Notes under the pieces: generated by a model
Seen by the model: the letters and a program-made list of their open reading frames with translations, nothing else
Databases searched by the model: none
What the model was told of the DNA's origin: nothing
Source of the DNA: Rothia sp. (in: high G+C Gram-positive bacteria)
Lineage (GTDB): Bacteria > Actinomycetota > Actinomycetes > Actinomycetales > Micrococcaceae
Assembly: GCA_030524105.1 (NCBI GenBank)
Contig: JAUNHE010000009.1
Location: 1-64,000, forward strand
Length of the DNA stretch: 64,000 nt
Direction: 5' to 3'
Translations under genes and position numbers: made by a program
In this document: one piece after another, positions 37,185 through 46,042 of the stretch
How the letters are laid out: every line of letters begins with the position of its first letter
Numbering within the stretch: the stretch's first letter is position 1

Positions 37185-37493
37185 ATGAGCTATCTAGTTA
37201 TTAACGCTATTACTGTCCCTGAAGGTGCTGGCCCGGAGTTAGAGAAACGTTTTGCAGCTCGAAAACATGCTGTTGATCGGGAGCCTGGTTTTGAGAGTTT
37301 TGATTTACTGCGTCCTGTTGCCGGTGAGGACCGTTATTTTGTGGTAACTCGTTGGGCCAGCCGGGAAGATTTTGAAAGCTGGCGGGATCAGCGGGCAGCA
37401 GCCCAGCACCGGCGGGAAGCGGATCAGCCTAAACCGGTAGCTACGGCAGCAGAGTTACTGGAGTTTGAGGTTGTAGCCTTTGATCAAGAATAA
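37185..37493 (+). CDS. antibiotic-biosynthesis-monooxygenase (ABM) family protein
   Basis: 102 aa. It is a small ferredoxin-like fold with VINAITVPEGAGPELEKRF, GFESFDLLRP and YFVVTRWASREDFESW, like HmoA/IsdG-type heme-degrading or quinol-monooxygenase proteins. The catalytic residues of heme degraders (Asn, Trp, His) are partly recognisable, so heme turnover is a possibility. It is a single-gene unit followed by a strong terminator. Confidence 0.75.
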   Translation: MSYLVINAITVPEGAGPELEKRFAARKHAVDREPGFESFDLLRPVAGEDRYFVVTRWASREDFESWRDQRAAAQHRREADQPKPVATAAELLEFEVVAFDQE

Positions 37494-37562
37494 CCCTTCT
37501 AAACAGAAGAGTGCCCTCATCGGGAGGCAATTAATAAGCCCCGACAGGCGGAGGACTTAGCA

Positions 37563-37604
37563 AGAGACCGGCTACCCATGGGGGCGCCGGTCTCTCTATT
37601 TTTT
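37563..37604 (+). terminator. intrinsic terminator of the ABM gene
   Basis: AGAGACCGGC (37563-37572) pairs with GCCGGTCTCT (37586-37595), followed by CTATTTTTT. It is a perfect 10-bp stem. Confidence 0.85.
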
Positions 37605-37615
37605 AGACTGTTTTT

Positions 37616-38002
37616 CTAGGCCTGCTTAAGCTCTTGAATCGCAAAGTGATTTCCCTCCGGATCTGCAAAACTGAAGGTTTTGAGTTGGCCAGCGGTCATG
37701 ATAGCGTTGACCCGGATGTCCTGCTGGGTCATGGCTGCGTGTGTCTGATCAATGTCCTGGCAGCTAAAGAGAATACTCGGTGTTGCAAGGTTAACGCCGG
37801 TTGCCATGGCAGCTACCCCGTCCTTGTTGTGCAAAACCAGCTGCATCTGTGATCCGGGGGCAGGAGCTAGGGTGTATGAGGTCTTGCCGCCGGGGCCTTC
37901 AAATTGGTCAAGGCAGGTAAAATTCATCTTCTGACACCAGAATTCGGCGCAGGCATCGGTATCCTGGCAGTACAACATAACTTGTGTGAGTGCTTGAAGC
38001 AT
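37616..38002 (-). CDS. VOC-superfamily (glyoxalase-like) protein
   Basis: 128 aa. It is a single VOC module with paired beta-alpha-beta motifs: VMLYCQDTDACAEFWCQKMN at the start and FSFADPEGNHFAIQEL at the end. Members are metal enzymes such as glyoxalases, dioxygenases or resistance proteins. The ligands here cannot fix the reaction. Confidence 0.8.
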   Translation of the reverse strand: MLQALTQVMLYCQDTDACAEFWCQKMNFTCLDQFEGPGGKTSYTLAPAPGSQMQLVLHNKDGVAAMATGVNLATPSILFSCQDIDQTHAAMTQQDIRVNAIMTAGQLKTFSFADPEGNHFAIQELKQA

Positions 38003-38133
38003 AGGTCTTTAACTCGTTTTCTAGCTAGAGGGTCTTAATTTTTCTCTTTCCATAACTAGCATACGAATCTGGACTTTAGCCGCTGATTTATGAGTTGTCG
38101 TCCTTAATGAATTTATGGAAGGGAAAGAATCCT

Positions 38134-39276
38134 ATGAAATTTAAAGACTACTTTGATCAGGCCTGCGCCCAAGAAATTGCCGCAGGAATCAAACCCTTTT
38201 TTCCTTCCTTTAGAGGACAAGACTTTGTTACTGCTGTAGCGGAGCAGGTAGGGGAACTAGAACTCAAAGAGCGGGTTTTGCTTATCGCCCAGGAGCTGGC
38301 TAGTAGGCTGCCCTCTCACTATCCCACAGCCCTGCAAATTATTACTGACTCTTTAGGGTCCTCTATACCGGAGGAAGGTGCTAGCTCTGAACTGGCCTTT
38401 CAGGCAATGCCCTTAGCCCGTTTTGTGGAAGAGTTTGGGCTTGATTATCCGGAGCAAAGCCTGGATGCACTGAGAAAGATTACACCCCACAGCACCGGGG
38501 AATGGGCTATCAGGCCTTACCTGCAGGCTTATCCGGAGCTAACGCTGGCCACCGTGAGAGATTGGGTTTTTTCTGCTAATCATCATATCCGCCGGCTAGC
38601 CTCGGAAGGGCTAAGGCCCCGGCTCCCCTGGGCAAGCTACTACCGTCCCTTTATGGAAGATCCCAGTCTACTGGTGGATATTATTAGTCCGCTTATTAAT
38701 GATCCTTCCAAGTATGTGCGCACATCCGTGGCAAATAATCTGAACGATATTTCTAAAGATAACCCTCAGCAGGCTATAGAGACGGCTAACCGCTGGTTGC
38801 AGGTTTCGGATTCGGCTAGGACTCTCTGGATTGTCAAACACGGCCTACGCAGTCTGATTAAGGCTGGTCATCCTGGAGCCCTGGCCTTATGTGGCGCTGA
38901 ACCCAGCGATTTACTTTACATCAGTGATCTTGCCTTAGACCGGTCCAGGCTTGTTATTGGCCAGCAGGCAGAACTTACCCTGGTGGTCCAGAATGATTCA
39001 GAGCAGGAGCGTACCGTGATTGTGGATTATCAGGTACATTACCTGCGTAAGAGAGGCCAGCTGATCCCTAAAACCTTTAAACTTAAGCAGCTGACTCTTG
39101 GCCCAGGCCAGCGGGCGCTACTTTCTAAAAAGCACAAGTTCTACCCTACCTCTACCCGGGCTCTTGACCCCGGCCGGCACCTGCTGACAGCTAGCGTTAA
39201 CGGTTTAGTCAGCCAGGCTGTGGAATTTGAGTTAACCCCGGGCCCCTCTCATAGAGAGGAGAGCTCACTTTCTTAG
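38134..39276 (+). CDS. AlkD-like DNA alkylation repair protein
   Basis: 380 aa from the ATG at 38134, preceded by GGAAGGGAAAG. An earlier TTG at 38095 has no ribosome binding site. Helical HEAT-like repeats fill about residues 1-260 (for example WVFSANHHIRRLASEGLRPR and DPSKYVRTSVANNLNDISKD), as in AlkD glycosylases that remove N3- and N7-alkylpurines without base flipping. A C-terminal beta domain of about 110 residues, seen in related actinobacterial proteins, follows. Its stop overlaps the stop of the convergent gene by 4 bp. Confidence 0.85.
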   Translation: MKFKDYFDQACAQEIAAGIKPFFPSFRGQDFVTAVAEQVGELELKERVLLIAQELASRLPSHYPTALQIITDSLGSSIPEEGASSELAFQAMPLARFVEEFGLDYPEQSLDALRKITPHSTGEWAIRPYLQAYPELTLATVRDWVFSANHHIRRLASEGLRPRLPWASYYRPFMEDPSLLVDIISPLINDPSKYVRTSVANNLNDISKDNPQQAIETANRWLQVSDSARTLWIVKHGLRSLIKAGHPGALALCGAEPSDLLYISDLALDRSRLVIGQQAELTLVVQNDSEQERTVIVDYQVHYLRKRGQLIPKTFKLKQLTLGPGQRALLSKKHKFYPTSTRALDPGRHLLTASVNGLVSQAVEFELTPGPSHREESSLS

Positions 39277-40292
39277 GATGATCTACCGGTGATATACCCG
39301 TTAGCTAGGGTGAATTCCCAGGAAATCCCATTACTGGTTAGTACTTGAGTCCTGTCTGCCTGGGAATGGAAAATAGCGTCACGATCCTTATAGGACATCA
39401 GGTATTCGTCAAAGGGTGGCAGCCGGTATTGGCGCCGTAGTGCCGCATTGATTTCTTTTTCAGTCACTTCTTCCTGCCAGGGAGCCATATACATGCTGCT
39501 GGTACGATACTGGACCTGTAGCAGCTGACCGGTTTTGAGCAGGTCATTGACGGCGGCAGTTAGCTGTGTTTTAGGTAGGCCGCTCCACCACTGTAGGTCG
39601 GCAATACGAGCGGGGCCACGGCTGTACATGTAGCGGCGGGTCATTTCTCGAATAGCTTGCTGAGGGGGCGGACGGTGATCCGAGGCGTCAGGTTTATTTT
39701 GCGCTAGGGCTATTTCTGTTTGAATAAAGGTGTCCTCTTGGCCGGCTCTAGGACCCTGGATGAGGACACCGCTGGCCCCCAGGTAGCGCAGCAGGTTAGA
39801 GGTTACTGCCGCCATCTGTGTGGGGGCGTATTCCTGGACAATCGTCTTTAGGTCAGAACGAGGCTTGAGGGTGGCGCAGGCGGCAACCACCTGCTCTTTC
39901 ATGCTGGAGTAGTCTGCTAGAGGAATCGAAAAATATTGGGCTCGTTGAGCAAGGTCCTTTTGCACTGAACGGGACCCGCACAGATGCACCATCCAGTAGT
40001 CATTCTGGTGGAGGTAGTGCAGGGTGCCACGTTGGGGCCAGGTCCGAATGACCTGATAATTGTTGAGGACAGCGTCTAAGCCGGCTGCGGCAGCTGTTTG
40101 ATACCTCATTTTTTGTCCGCACCGTACCGCTAAGCCGGTTAATCCGGCCCGGTAATTTTGCCCTTGGGTGCACAGCATATAGTGGGCAGTCTGAGCCAGG
40201 TTCTGTACTTGTTCTGGCCTTGCCGCACTGGGGGCAAGGAGCTGAGCGATCATCCTTCTAGCCCGCAGCTGCCTGCCGGTAAGCTCTATCAT
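39273..40292 (-). CDS. winged-helix AlkZ-like protein (HTH_42), apparently C-terminally truncated
   Basis: 339 aa. It matches the HTH_42 family, which includes the interstrand-crosslink glycosylase AlkZ: RGTLHYLHQNDYWMVHL, an ARIADLQWWSGLPKTQL winged helix and PPFDEYLMSYKDRDAIF. The chain stops at NGYITGRSS, in the place where relatives continue GRVVGTW and about 50 further residues that complete a beta barrel. No continuation in another frame was seen before the convergent AlkD-like gene, whose end overlaps this stop. It may be a functional short form or a decaying gene. Confidence 0.75.
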   Translation of the reverse strand: MIELTGRQLRARRMIAQLLAPSAARPEQVQNLAQTAHYMLCTQGQNYRAGLTGLAVRCGQKMRYQTAAAAGLDAVLNNYQVIRTWPQRGTLHYLHQNDYWMVHLCGSRSVQKDLAQRAQYFSIPLADYSSMKEQVVAACATLKPRSDLKTIVQEYAPTQMAAVTSNLLRYLGASGVLIQGPRAGQEDTFIQTEIALAQNKPDASDHRPPPQQAIREMTRRYMYSRGPARIADLQWWSGLPKTQLTAAVNDLLKTGQLLQVQYRTSSMYMAPWQEEVTEKEINAALRRQYRLPPFDEYLMSYKDRDAIFHSQADRTQVLTSNGISWEFTLANGYITGRSS

Positions 40293-40398
40293 GTCCTTAC
40301 CCCATCACCTTAAGTTTTTATCCATATCACACTAATGGTTATAATAGTCCAGGTTGACCTGCAGCAGGAGGCCCGCCCTGCTAGGACTCCTGGACACT

Positions 40399-40442
40399 AA
40401 AAACGCTCCCCCTGCCGACAAATTATCAGCAAGAAGAGCGTT
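40399..40442 (-). terminator. terminator downstream of tRNA-Ala
   Basis: On the minus strand AACGCTC (40442 down to 40436) pairs with GAGCGTT (40408 down to 40402), followed by TTT. The loop is 27 bases long, so efficiency may be moderate. Confidence 0.6.
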
Positions 40443-40457
40443 CATCTACCATAGAAG

Positions 40458-40530
40458 TGGAGATAAGGGGACTCGAACCCCTGACCCCTTGCATGCCATG
40501 CAAGTGCGCTACCAGCTGCGCCATATCCCC
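40458..40530 (-). tRNA. tRNA-Ala (GGC anticodon)
   Basis: 73 nt on the minus strand with acceptor GGGGATA/TATCTCC and the G3:U70 wobble pair that is the identity element for alanine. The D arm is GCGCAGCTGGTAGCGC, the anticodon loop is ATGGCAT with GGC, the T loop is GGTTCGAGTCC and the discriminator is A. CCA is not encoded. Confidence 0.95.
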
Positions 40531-40611
40531 TTATTTTTTTATTGCTACCCTAAGGCACTCAAACAGTTTACACACCAGCTAGAGCAGAATGCAAACTGAT
40601 CAGAAGAATTT

Positions 40612-41061
40612 TTATGACTTTTCCGAGCCAGGCTCGTCAACAGCACGAATCATCCTTTCATCAGCACGATGATCCACATCCTTAACCAAGGCTGCCTCAT
40701 GCTCCAAACCCAAAACAATTCGCGGTGAATCAGCCCACAGACGATCCAGCGCATAAAAGGCCCTATCTTCAGCGTGCTGGACATGAACCACGATATCGGC
40801 AAAATCTAACAGCACCCACCTGCCGCCAGCGCGACCTTCCCGCCGTAAGGGCCGCCAAGCAAACTCCAGTTGCAAAGCCTCTTCCACCGCATCAACAATG
40901 GCATTAACAAGACGCTCATTATGGGCAGAAACCAGTAAAAAACCATCTATAAGGCCCATGCTATCCGAAGTGTCTACCGCAAAAAGCTCAGTTCCCTGTT
41001 TCTCTTCAGCAGCACGAGCAGCAGCCAATAAGGCCTCAACAGACTTTTGTGAAGCAGCCAT
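40612..41061 (-). CDS. rsfS: ribosomal silencing factor RsfS
   Basis: 149 aa. It has DTSDSMGLIDGFLLVSAHN, RREGRAGGRWVLLDFADIVV and FYALDRLWADSPRI, the family's conserved path. It binds L14 on the large subunit and blocks joining when nutrients fall. In the minus-strand order, nadD and a membrane protein gene precede it and tRNA-Ala follows. Confidence 0.94.
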   Translation of the reverse strand: MAASQKSVEALLAAARAAEEKQGTELFAVDTSDSMGLIDGFLLVSAHNERLVNAIVDAVEEALQLEFAWRPLRREGRAGGRWVLLDFADIVVHVQHAEDRAFYALDRLWADSPRIVLGLEHEAALVKDVDHRADERMIRAVDEPGSEKS

Positions 41062-41121
41062 CGCTTCCTTTCACCAACACAGCACCTCCGGTGCAAGCAC
41101 AATACATCAAGCGGTTTTAGC

Positions 41122-42327
41122 CTACTGCAAAAAGAGCAAGAGACCCACCAAAACTACCACGACCAGCACAGCCAAAACCAGCCATACCCAAAGTCGACTC
41201 CCCTGCGGGCCAGCATCATCATTCATTAAGGCAGCTTCCCGGCGGCTCTCATAAGAAGGGGAACGCAAGACATCCCTAGAATGAGGAGCATCCAAAAAAT
41301 GTTTTGGTGAATTAGCCTCATCCACCTTCTCATAGATACCGCTAGACCAGGGAGCCTCCCCCTCAAGGTCAGTCTGATCAATGGAAGCCTGCTCTGTTGT
41401 ATCCAGGGCAGCGGTGTAGGTGGCGTCCTCCTGCTCCCCCAGATCCGGACCCATCTCTTCCTCCGCATAGTCAGAAGTATCGTAGGCATCCGATGCAGCG
41501 GAAATATCCTGCCACTGCCCCTGCTGGTCAGAGTCCTGCTGCAGGGAAGGACGGACAGGGCCAAAATGATAGGAGGTGCTAGCCGACTGGGGGTAGCCTT
41601 CATCCTCATCACCATCAACAGGTTCAATTTCCGTCTCAATACCGGCCAAATCCAAGCCCTGAGCATCCAGGGCCCGAACCGGCTCAGGTAAGCCTCGCTC
41701 ACCCTGATCAAGGCCCGTCCTTGACTCAGCAGAGTCGGAGCTAGTAGCAGCCAGGGTCTGCGACTTAGGATCAGCATAAACCTGAGCTTGAACCTGAGTC
41801 TGCTGCATGGCCTGCCGATCCTGGGCGGCCTGGGCCAAATCCTCCTCCGTGACAATATCTCCACTCACGGTGACATCGGATGGGGCTATGGTCTCCTCGG
41901 GCTCATAGTCGGCAGCAGGCAGGTGCGGATCAAAACCCTCTGCAGAGCTCTCGGGGACGGCAACGTCATCGCGCGTATCCTTACCACCCTGCTCAAAAAT
42001 GCTGGCAGTATGCTCCCAGGAAGTATCAATACCCCCCTGAGAAGCAAGAGCATTAAAACGGCGTTGAACAGCCAAGACCTCGGGAGTTATCCCCACAGCA
42101 GTATCCAGAGACGGCATATAGGGCACAGGTTCTTCCGGCACATCATCGCCGTTACGCATAGCCCTCAAATAAGCGGCAGCATCGTCCCGGTAGCGGGCCA
42201 GACGACGCGGGCCCATAGAACGGGTGGGCGGTGGAACCTCAATCCCGTCATCAGTGACAAAAGCTTCATACAGGTATGACGCATTCTCGTCTTCTGCTCC
42301 CTGCTCATGAGGTTTATTCTCAGTCAT
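41122..42327 (-). CDS. acidic protein with one C-terminal membrane helix
   Basis: 401 aa. Residues 1-370 are strongly acidic, Gln/Asp/Glu-rich and of low complexity, probably disordered. The last 25 (WLVLAVLVVVVLVGLLLFLQ) form a single membrane anchor, giving a tail-anchored topology. A short basic patch PRRLARYRDDAAAYL (about 40-54) is the most ordered part. The gene lies between nadD and rsfS, where actinobacteria often carry a poorly characterised gene. The function is unknown. Confidence 0.7.
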   Translation of the reverse strand: MTENKPHEQGAEDENASYLYEAFVTDDGIEVPPPTRSMGPRRLARYRDDAAAYLRAMRNGDDVPEEPVPYMPSLDTAVGITPEVLAVQRRFNALASQGGIDTSWEHTASIFEQGGKDTRDDVAVPESSAEGFDPHLPAADYEPEETIAPSDVTVSGDIVTEEDLAQAAQDRQAMQQTQVQAQVYADPKSQTLAATSSDSAESRTGLDQGERGLPEPVRALDAQGLDLAGIETEIEPVDGDEDEGYPQSASTSYHFGPVRPSLQQDSDQQGQWQDISAASDAYDTSDYAEEEMGPDLGEQEDATYTAALDTTEQASIDQTDLEGEAPWSSGIYEKVDEANSPKHFLDAPHSRDVLRSPSYESRREAALMNDDAGPQGSRLWVWLVLAVLVVVVLVGLLLFLQ

Positions 42328-42433
42328 GTGTCCTAGATCCTTGGGCCTTTATTAGTTCTTCTGCCTTCATCCTAGCAATACCAGCAGAAAAGCACAGGTC
42401 ATAACCCACAAGTCTTAAGCCTAATCAGTTGTT

Positions 42434-43144
42434 TTATTCTTGAACCGGGTGCGGCAAACCATCCGAATAGTGGTGCAGCTGAGCTAGCGAATTATTCTTC
42501 TCCGGCGAATACAGTTCATACTTTTTAATGTACTGAACCACCCCATCAGGCACCAAGTACCACACCGGCATGCTATCGCGAGCCCGCCGTCTAATATCTG
42601 TCGACGAAATAGCCAGCGCCGGAACCTCCATCAAAGAGTAATGCTCAGCCGGTACCCGCGCAATATCCAGTTCATGACCGGGGCGGGTGACGCCCACAAA
42701 GTAGGCAAGTTCCCAAAGCTTGTCAGCGTCTTTCCAGGTCATCAGCTGGTTCATAGCGTCTGCACCGGTGATAAAAAATAGGTCCGTTCCCGGACGTAAA
42801 CGTTTAAGATCATTGAGGGTGTCAATAGTATAGGTAGGCCCACCGCGGTCTATATCCACCCGACTAACAGTAAAACGCGGGTTAGAAGCGGTAGCAATAA
42901 CCGTCATCAAATAGCGGTGCTCTGGATCTGTAACACTACGCTGGCTTGATTTTTGCCAGGGTTGGCCGGTAGGAACAAAGACTACCTCATCCAGGTCTAG
43001 CAGGGCTGCTACTTCGCTAGCTGCTACAAGGTGGCCGTGGTGAATCGGATCGAAAGTTCCACCCATGACACCCAGCCGGGTTCGCCCCGGTTTTCTAGCG
43101 GGAACACTGGTGGGGTCAACCCCCAAGGTGCTGATGCTAATCAA
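42434..43144 (-). CDS. nadD: nicotinate-nucleotide adenylyltransferase NadD
   Basis: 236 aa, TTG start at 43144 preceded by GAGAGGAC. The nucleotidyltransferase signature is [19 protein letters not shown] (about 25-43). Downstream is [15 protein letters not shown] and the [10 protein letters not shown] motif. It makes deamido-NAD from nicotinate mononucleotide and ATP. Confidence 0.95.
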   Translation of the reverse strand: MISISTLGVDPTSVPARKPGRTRLGVMGGTFDPIHHGHLVAASEVAALLDLDEVVFVPTGQPWQKSSQRSVTDPEHRYLMTVIATASNPRFTVSRVDIDRGGPTYTIDTLNDLKRLRPGTDLFFITGADAMNQLMTWKDADKLWELAYFVGVTRPGHELDIARVPAEHYSLMEVPALAISSTDIRRRARDSMPVWYLVPDGVVQYIKKYELYSPEKNNSLAQLHHYSDGLPHPVQE

Positions 43145-43164
43145 GGTGTCCTCTCAACATCAGT

Positions 43165-43200
43165 GAGTCGGTGTTACTTTATCTCAAAGCACACCGACTC
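43165..43200. repeat. perfect 10-bp inverted repeat before nadD
   Basis: GAGTCGGTGT (43165-43174) and ACACCGACTC (43191-43200) can form a hairpin between the small membrane protein gene and nadD. No T-run follows on the minus strand. It may be a processing or stability element. Confidence 0.55.
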
Positions 43201-43217
43201 TCAGGTACAAAATTTTT

Positions 43218-43445
43218 TTAGTGGTTATGTTTAGACCGGTAGTCTTTGATAGCCTGCTGCTCCTGTGCATCTAGCTGGTCTACTGCCCGATCGGGACGGA
43301 CGACACCGCGCCCACTAAAGGAAACGGTGATGATGAAGCCAAGCATAAAGATAATTCCAGCGATAATGGCGAACCAGTAAGTGGGCATGCCTAGGAGTAC
43401 TCGTTCTGCATGTTCTTCAGCAAGAAGAATCAGGGGCTGGTTCAT
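43218..43445 (-). CDS. small single-helix membrane protein
   Basis: 75 aa with one membrane segment, WFAIIAGIIFMLGFIITVSF (about 24-43), followed by a polar tail RPDRAVDQLDAQEQQAI. It lies between proA and nadD. The function is unknown. Confidence 0.7.
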   Translation of the reverse strand: MNQPLILLAEEHAERVLLGMPTYWFAIIAGIIFMLGFIITVSFSGRGVVRPDRAVDQLDAQEQQAIKDYRSKHNH

Positions 43446-43555
43446 GCGGGTCCTTCCGTTGGTATTGTGCGTGAGTGCGCTAGATAACTAGCTAAGTACA
43501 TGCTACCGGTAAGTCTAGGGTCAGCCTTGTATATTGCCGTGCGAAGTCCACTAGA

Positions 43556-44848
43556 TTACGGGCGAACATGACCGTCGCCACGGATAATCCATTTGCTGGT
43601 AGTCAGCTGTTCTAGACCCATGGGACCGCGGGCATGAAGTTTTTGGGTGGAAATACCCACTTCGGCTCCTAAACCAAACTGACCACCGTCAGTAAAACGG
43701 GTTGAAGCATTCACATAAACTGCTGCTGAGTCAATCTCACGAATAAAGGTTTCAGCCCGCTCTAAATCGTTGGTAAGAATAGCCTCCGAATGGCCGCTGC
43801 TATATTTACGAATATGAGAGATAGCCCGCTCAAGATTATCTACCGTTGCAACGGCTAAGTCCAAGGAGCCATACTCTGTAGCCCAATCCTGCTCCCCTGC
43901 ATCTACAGCCTGAACGCCCGGGGGCAAAATCTGCCGAGTCCGCTGGTCAACGTGGAGTGTTACACCCGCCTGGGCCAGACGCTCAAGTATCTTTGGAGCC
44001 GCCGCTGCATCGGGAGCAAGCAGCAGAGTTTCAACAGTGTTACAGGTACCCGGACGCTGCGTCTTAGCATTAAGAATAATTTCTGGAGCTGTTTTGGGAT
44101 CAGCACTGCTATCCACATAAATATGGCAGTTTCCCTCACCCGTTTCTATAACGGGCACCCGAGCATTGTTAATAACCGACTGGATTAGCTGGCGGCCCCC
44201 TCTAGGAATAAGAACGTCAAGATGACCGCGAGAAAGCATCATAGCCTGGGCACCTTGCCTGCCATACTGGTCTACCGACTGGACGGCATCCATAGGCAGG
44301 CCGCTGCGGTCAAGAGCAGAACGAATAATACGGGTTATTGTTTGATTCGTTTTTTCTGCTGCGCTACCGCCACGAAGCATAATAGCGTTACCGGATTTAA
44401 GGGCCAGCCCAGCAATATCCACCGTAACATTTGGCCTGGCTTCGTAGATTGCCCCAACAACCCCCAGCGGAACCCTGATCTGCTGTAGACGCAGCCCATT
44501 GGGCAGAGTCCTACCGCTGATAACAGACCCAACCGGATCCGGCAAGGCAATTAACTGGTGCAGGGCCTGAGCTAATTCTTTAACACGCTGGGGGCTTAAG
44601 GCCAGCCTATCGAGCATAGCTTCACTCATGCCCTCCTGGCGCTGTTGCGTCAAGTCATCCCGGTTACGGGCAACAATCACTTCCGTATTTTCTTCTAAAG
44701 CTTGCGCAATAGCCGCCAGAGCAGCGTTTTTCCACTGGCTATCTGCCTTAGCCAAAACCCGGGAAGAAATACGGGCATCGTAGGCCATATCCTGGATGTC
44801 TTTAAGGACCGTCTCTGGAACAGTCATTTCTTGATTGCTGGAGGTCAT
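43556..44848 (-). CDS. proA: gamma-glutamyl phosphate reductase
   Basis: 430 aa. It is an aldehyde-dehydrogenase-fold enzyme of proline synthesis. Active-site Cys is in AKTQRPGTCNTVETLLL, and the family stretches LPNGLRLQQIRVPLGVVG and GQFGLGAEVGISTQKLHARG are present. It reduces glutamyl phosphate to the semialdehyde. It lies 33 bp downstream of proB. Confidence 0.96.
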   Translation of the reverse strand: MTSSNQEMTVPETVLKDIQDMAYDARISSRVLAKADSQWKNAALAAIAQALEENTEVIVARNRDDLTQQRQEGMSEAMLDRLALSPQRVKELAQALHQLIALPDPVGSVISGRTLPNGLRLQQIRVPLGVVGAIYEARPNVTVDIAGLALKSGNAIMLRGGSAAEKTNQTITRIIRSALDRSGLPMDAVQSVDQYGRQGAQAMMLSRGHLDVLIPRGGRQLIQSVINNARVPVIETGEGNCHIYVDSSADPKTAPEIILNAKTQRPGTCNTVETLLLAPDAAAAPKILERLAQAGVTLHVDQRTRQILPPGVQAVDAGEQDWATEYGSLDLAVATVDNLERAISHIRKYSSGHSEAILTNDLERAETFIREIDSAAVYVNASTRFTDGGQFGLGAEVGISTQKLHARGPMGLEQLTTSKWIIRGDGHVRP

Positions 44849-44881
44849 AGTCTTATCCTAACTAGTGGTAGGGGTCATTGA

Positions 44882-46042
44882 CTAGCTAGTCGTGAGAACA
44901 ATGTTATCCGCATGCACCAGCGTGCCATCGTAGCTTAAGCCCATCTGCTGCTGGATCTGCTGGCTACGTTTACCCACCATCTCAGCCGTCTCCTGCCAAT
45001 CATAGGAGCTAAGACCGTGGGCAAGAATTCGACCTGAAGGGTCACAGATAGCAAGAGGATCACCGGCATCAAAACGTCCGCTAACAGCAGTGGCGCCAAT
45101 AGCTAGCAGAGAGCTACGACGCTGGACGGCAGCTGCTGCACCAGCATCAACGCTGATGCTGCCAGTAATTTCAGCTAAATGCTCTAACCAAAGAGACTGA
45201 ACAGGACGCCTGCTGCCGGTAGCGTAAAACCAGGTACCCACCTTTTCACCGGCCAAGGCAGCTGCTGCACAGCTAGTGGCACTAATAAGAGTAGGAATAC
45301 CCGATGAAGCGGCTAACTGGGCGGCTTTAACCTTAGTGATCATGCCGCCCGAACCTACTGCAGCTGTGCCGGCCCCTCCAATTTTACTGCCCTCTAGATC
45401 CGCCAAACTACGAACGCTACTAATCTTTTGTCCGCCCTGTCCGGGAGGGGCATCATAGAGAGCGTCAACATCGGAAAGAAGAATAAGCAGGTCCGCTTTA
45501 ACGGCGTGCGCAACCAAAGCTGCAATCCTGTCGTTGTCACCAAACTTTAGTTCTGTGGTAGCTACGGCATCATTTTCGTTAATGATCGGCATAACCCCCA
45601 GCTCTAGCAGACGCTCCAGCTGACGGTGGATATTGCGGTAGCGATCTCGGGCCATTAGGTCTGTTGCAGTAAGCAGTACCTGCGAGACCTTTACCCCGTA
45701 ACGGGCAAAGGTCTCGGTATAGCGAGTCATTAAGAGAGACTGGCCCACAGAGGCTGCCGCCTGCAAGGTTGCTAGATCTTTAGGGCGACGGGTCAGCCCC
45801 AGAGGAGCCAGCCCCGCTGCAATAGCCCCGGAAGAGACCAAGAGAAGTTCCAGCTGCGGCCTGGCTGCCTTGGCTTGAGAAAGTACATCAATGATGGTGG
45901 CGATAGCCAGCTCATCCAAGGAATTTTTAAGAGAGGTTAAGGATGAGGAACCAACCTTAACCACGATCCTCCTGGCCTGAGCAATATCGGCACGTTCTAC
46001 AATGAGGCTGCGCCGGTAGGTGTCCTGGCTACGCTTACTCAT
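44882..46042 (-). CDS. proB: glutamate 5-kinase
   Basis: 386 aa from the ATG at 46042, which overlaps obg by 8 bp and follows AAGGACC. A frame open from 46081 lies further inside obg. The kinase domain shows [14 protein letters not shown] and [20 protein letters not shown], and the C-terminal PUA domain holds [20 protein letters not shown]. It phosphorylates glutamate in the first step of proline synthesis and is usually feedback-inhibited by proline. Confidence 0.95.
   Translation of the reverse strand: MSKRSQDTYRRSLIVERADIAQARRIVVKVGSSSLTSLKNSLDELAIATIIDVLSQAKAARPQLELLLVSSGAIAAGLAPLGLTRRPKDLATLQAAASVGQSLLMTRYTETFARYGVKVSQVLLTATDLMARDRYRNIHRQLERLLELGVMPIINENDAVATTELKFGDNDRIAALVAHAVKADLLILLSDVDALYDAPPGQGGQKISSVRSLADLEGSKIGGAGTAAVGSGGMITKVKAAQLAASSGIPTLISATSCAAAALAGEKVGTWFYATGSRRPVQSLWLEHLAEITGSISVDAGAAAAVQRRSSLLAIGATAVSGRFDAGDPLAICDPSGRILAHGLSSYDWQETAEMVGKRSQQIQQQMGLSYDGTLVHADNIVLTTS

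Noticed and set aside
41226-41864. A 212-codon Arg-rich frame inside the acidic membrane-anchored protein gene
   Set aside because: It is a shifted reading of the acidic low-complexity region and has no recognisable domain.
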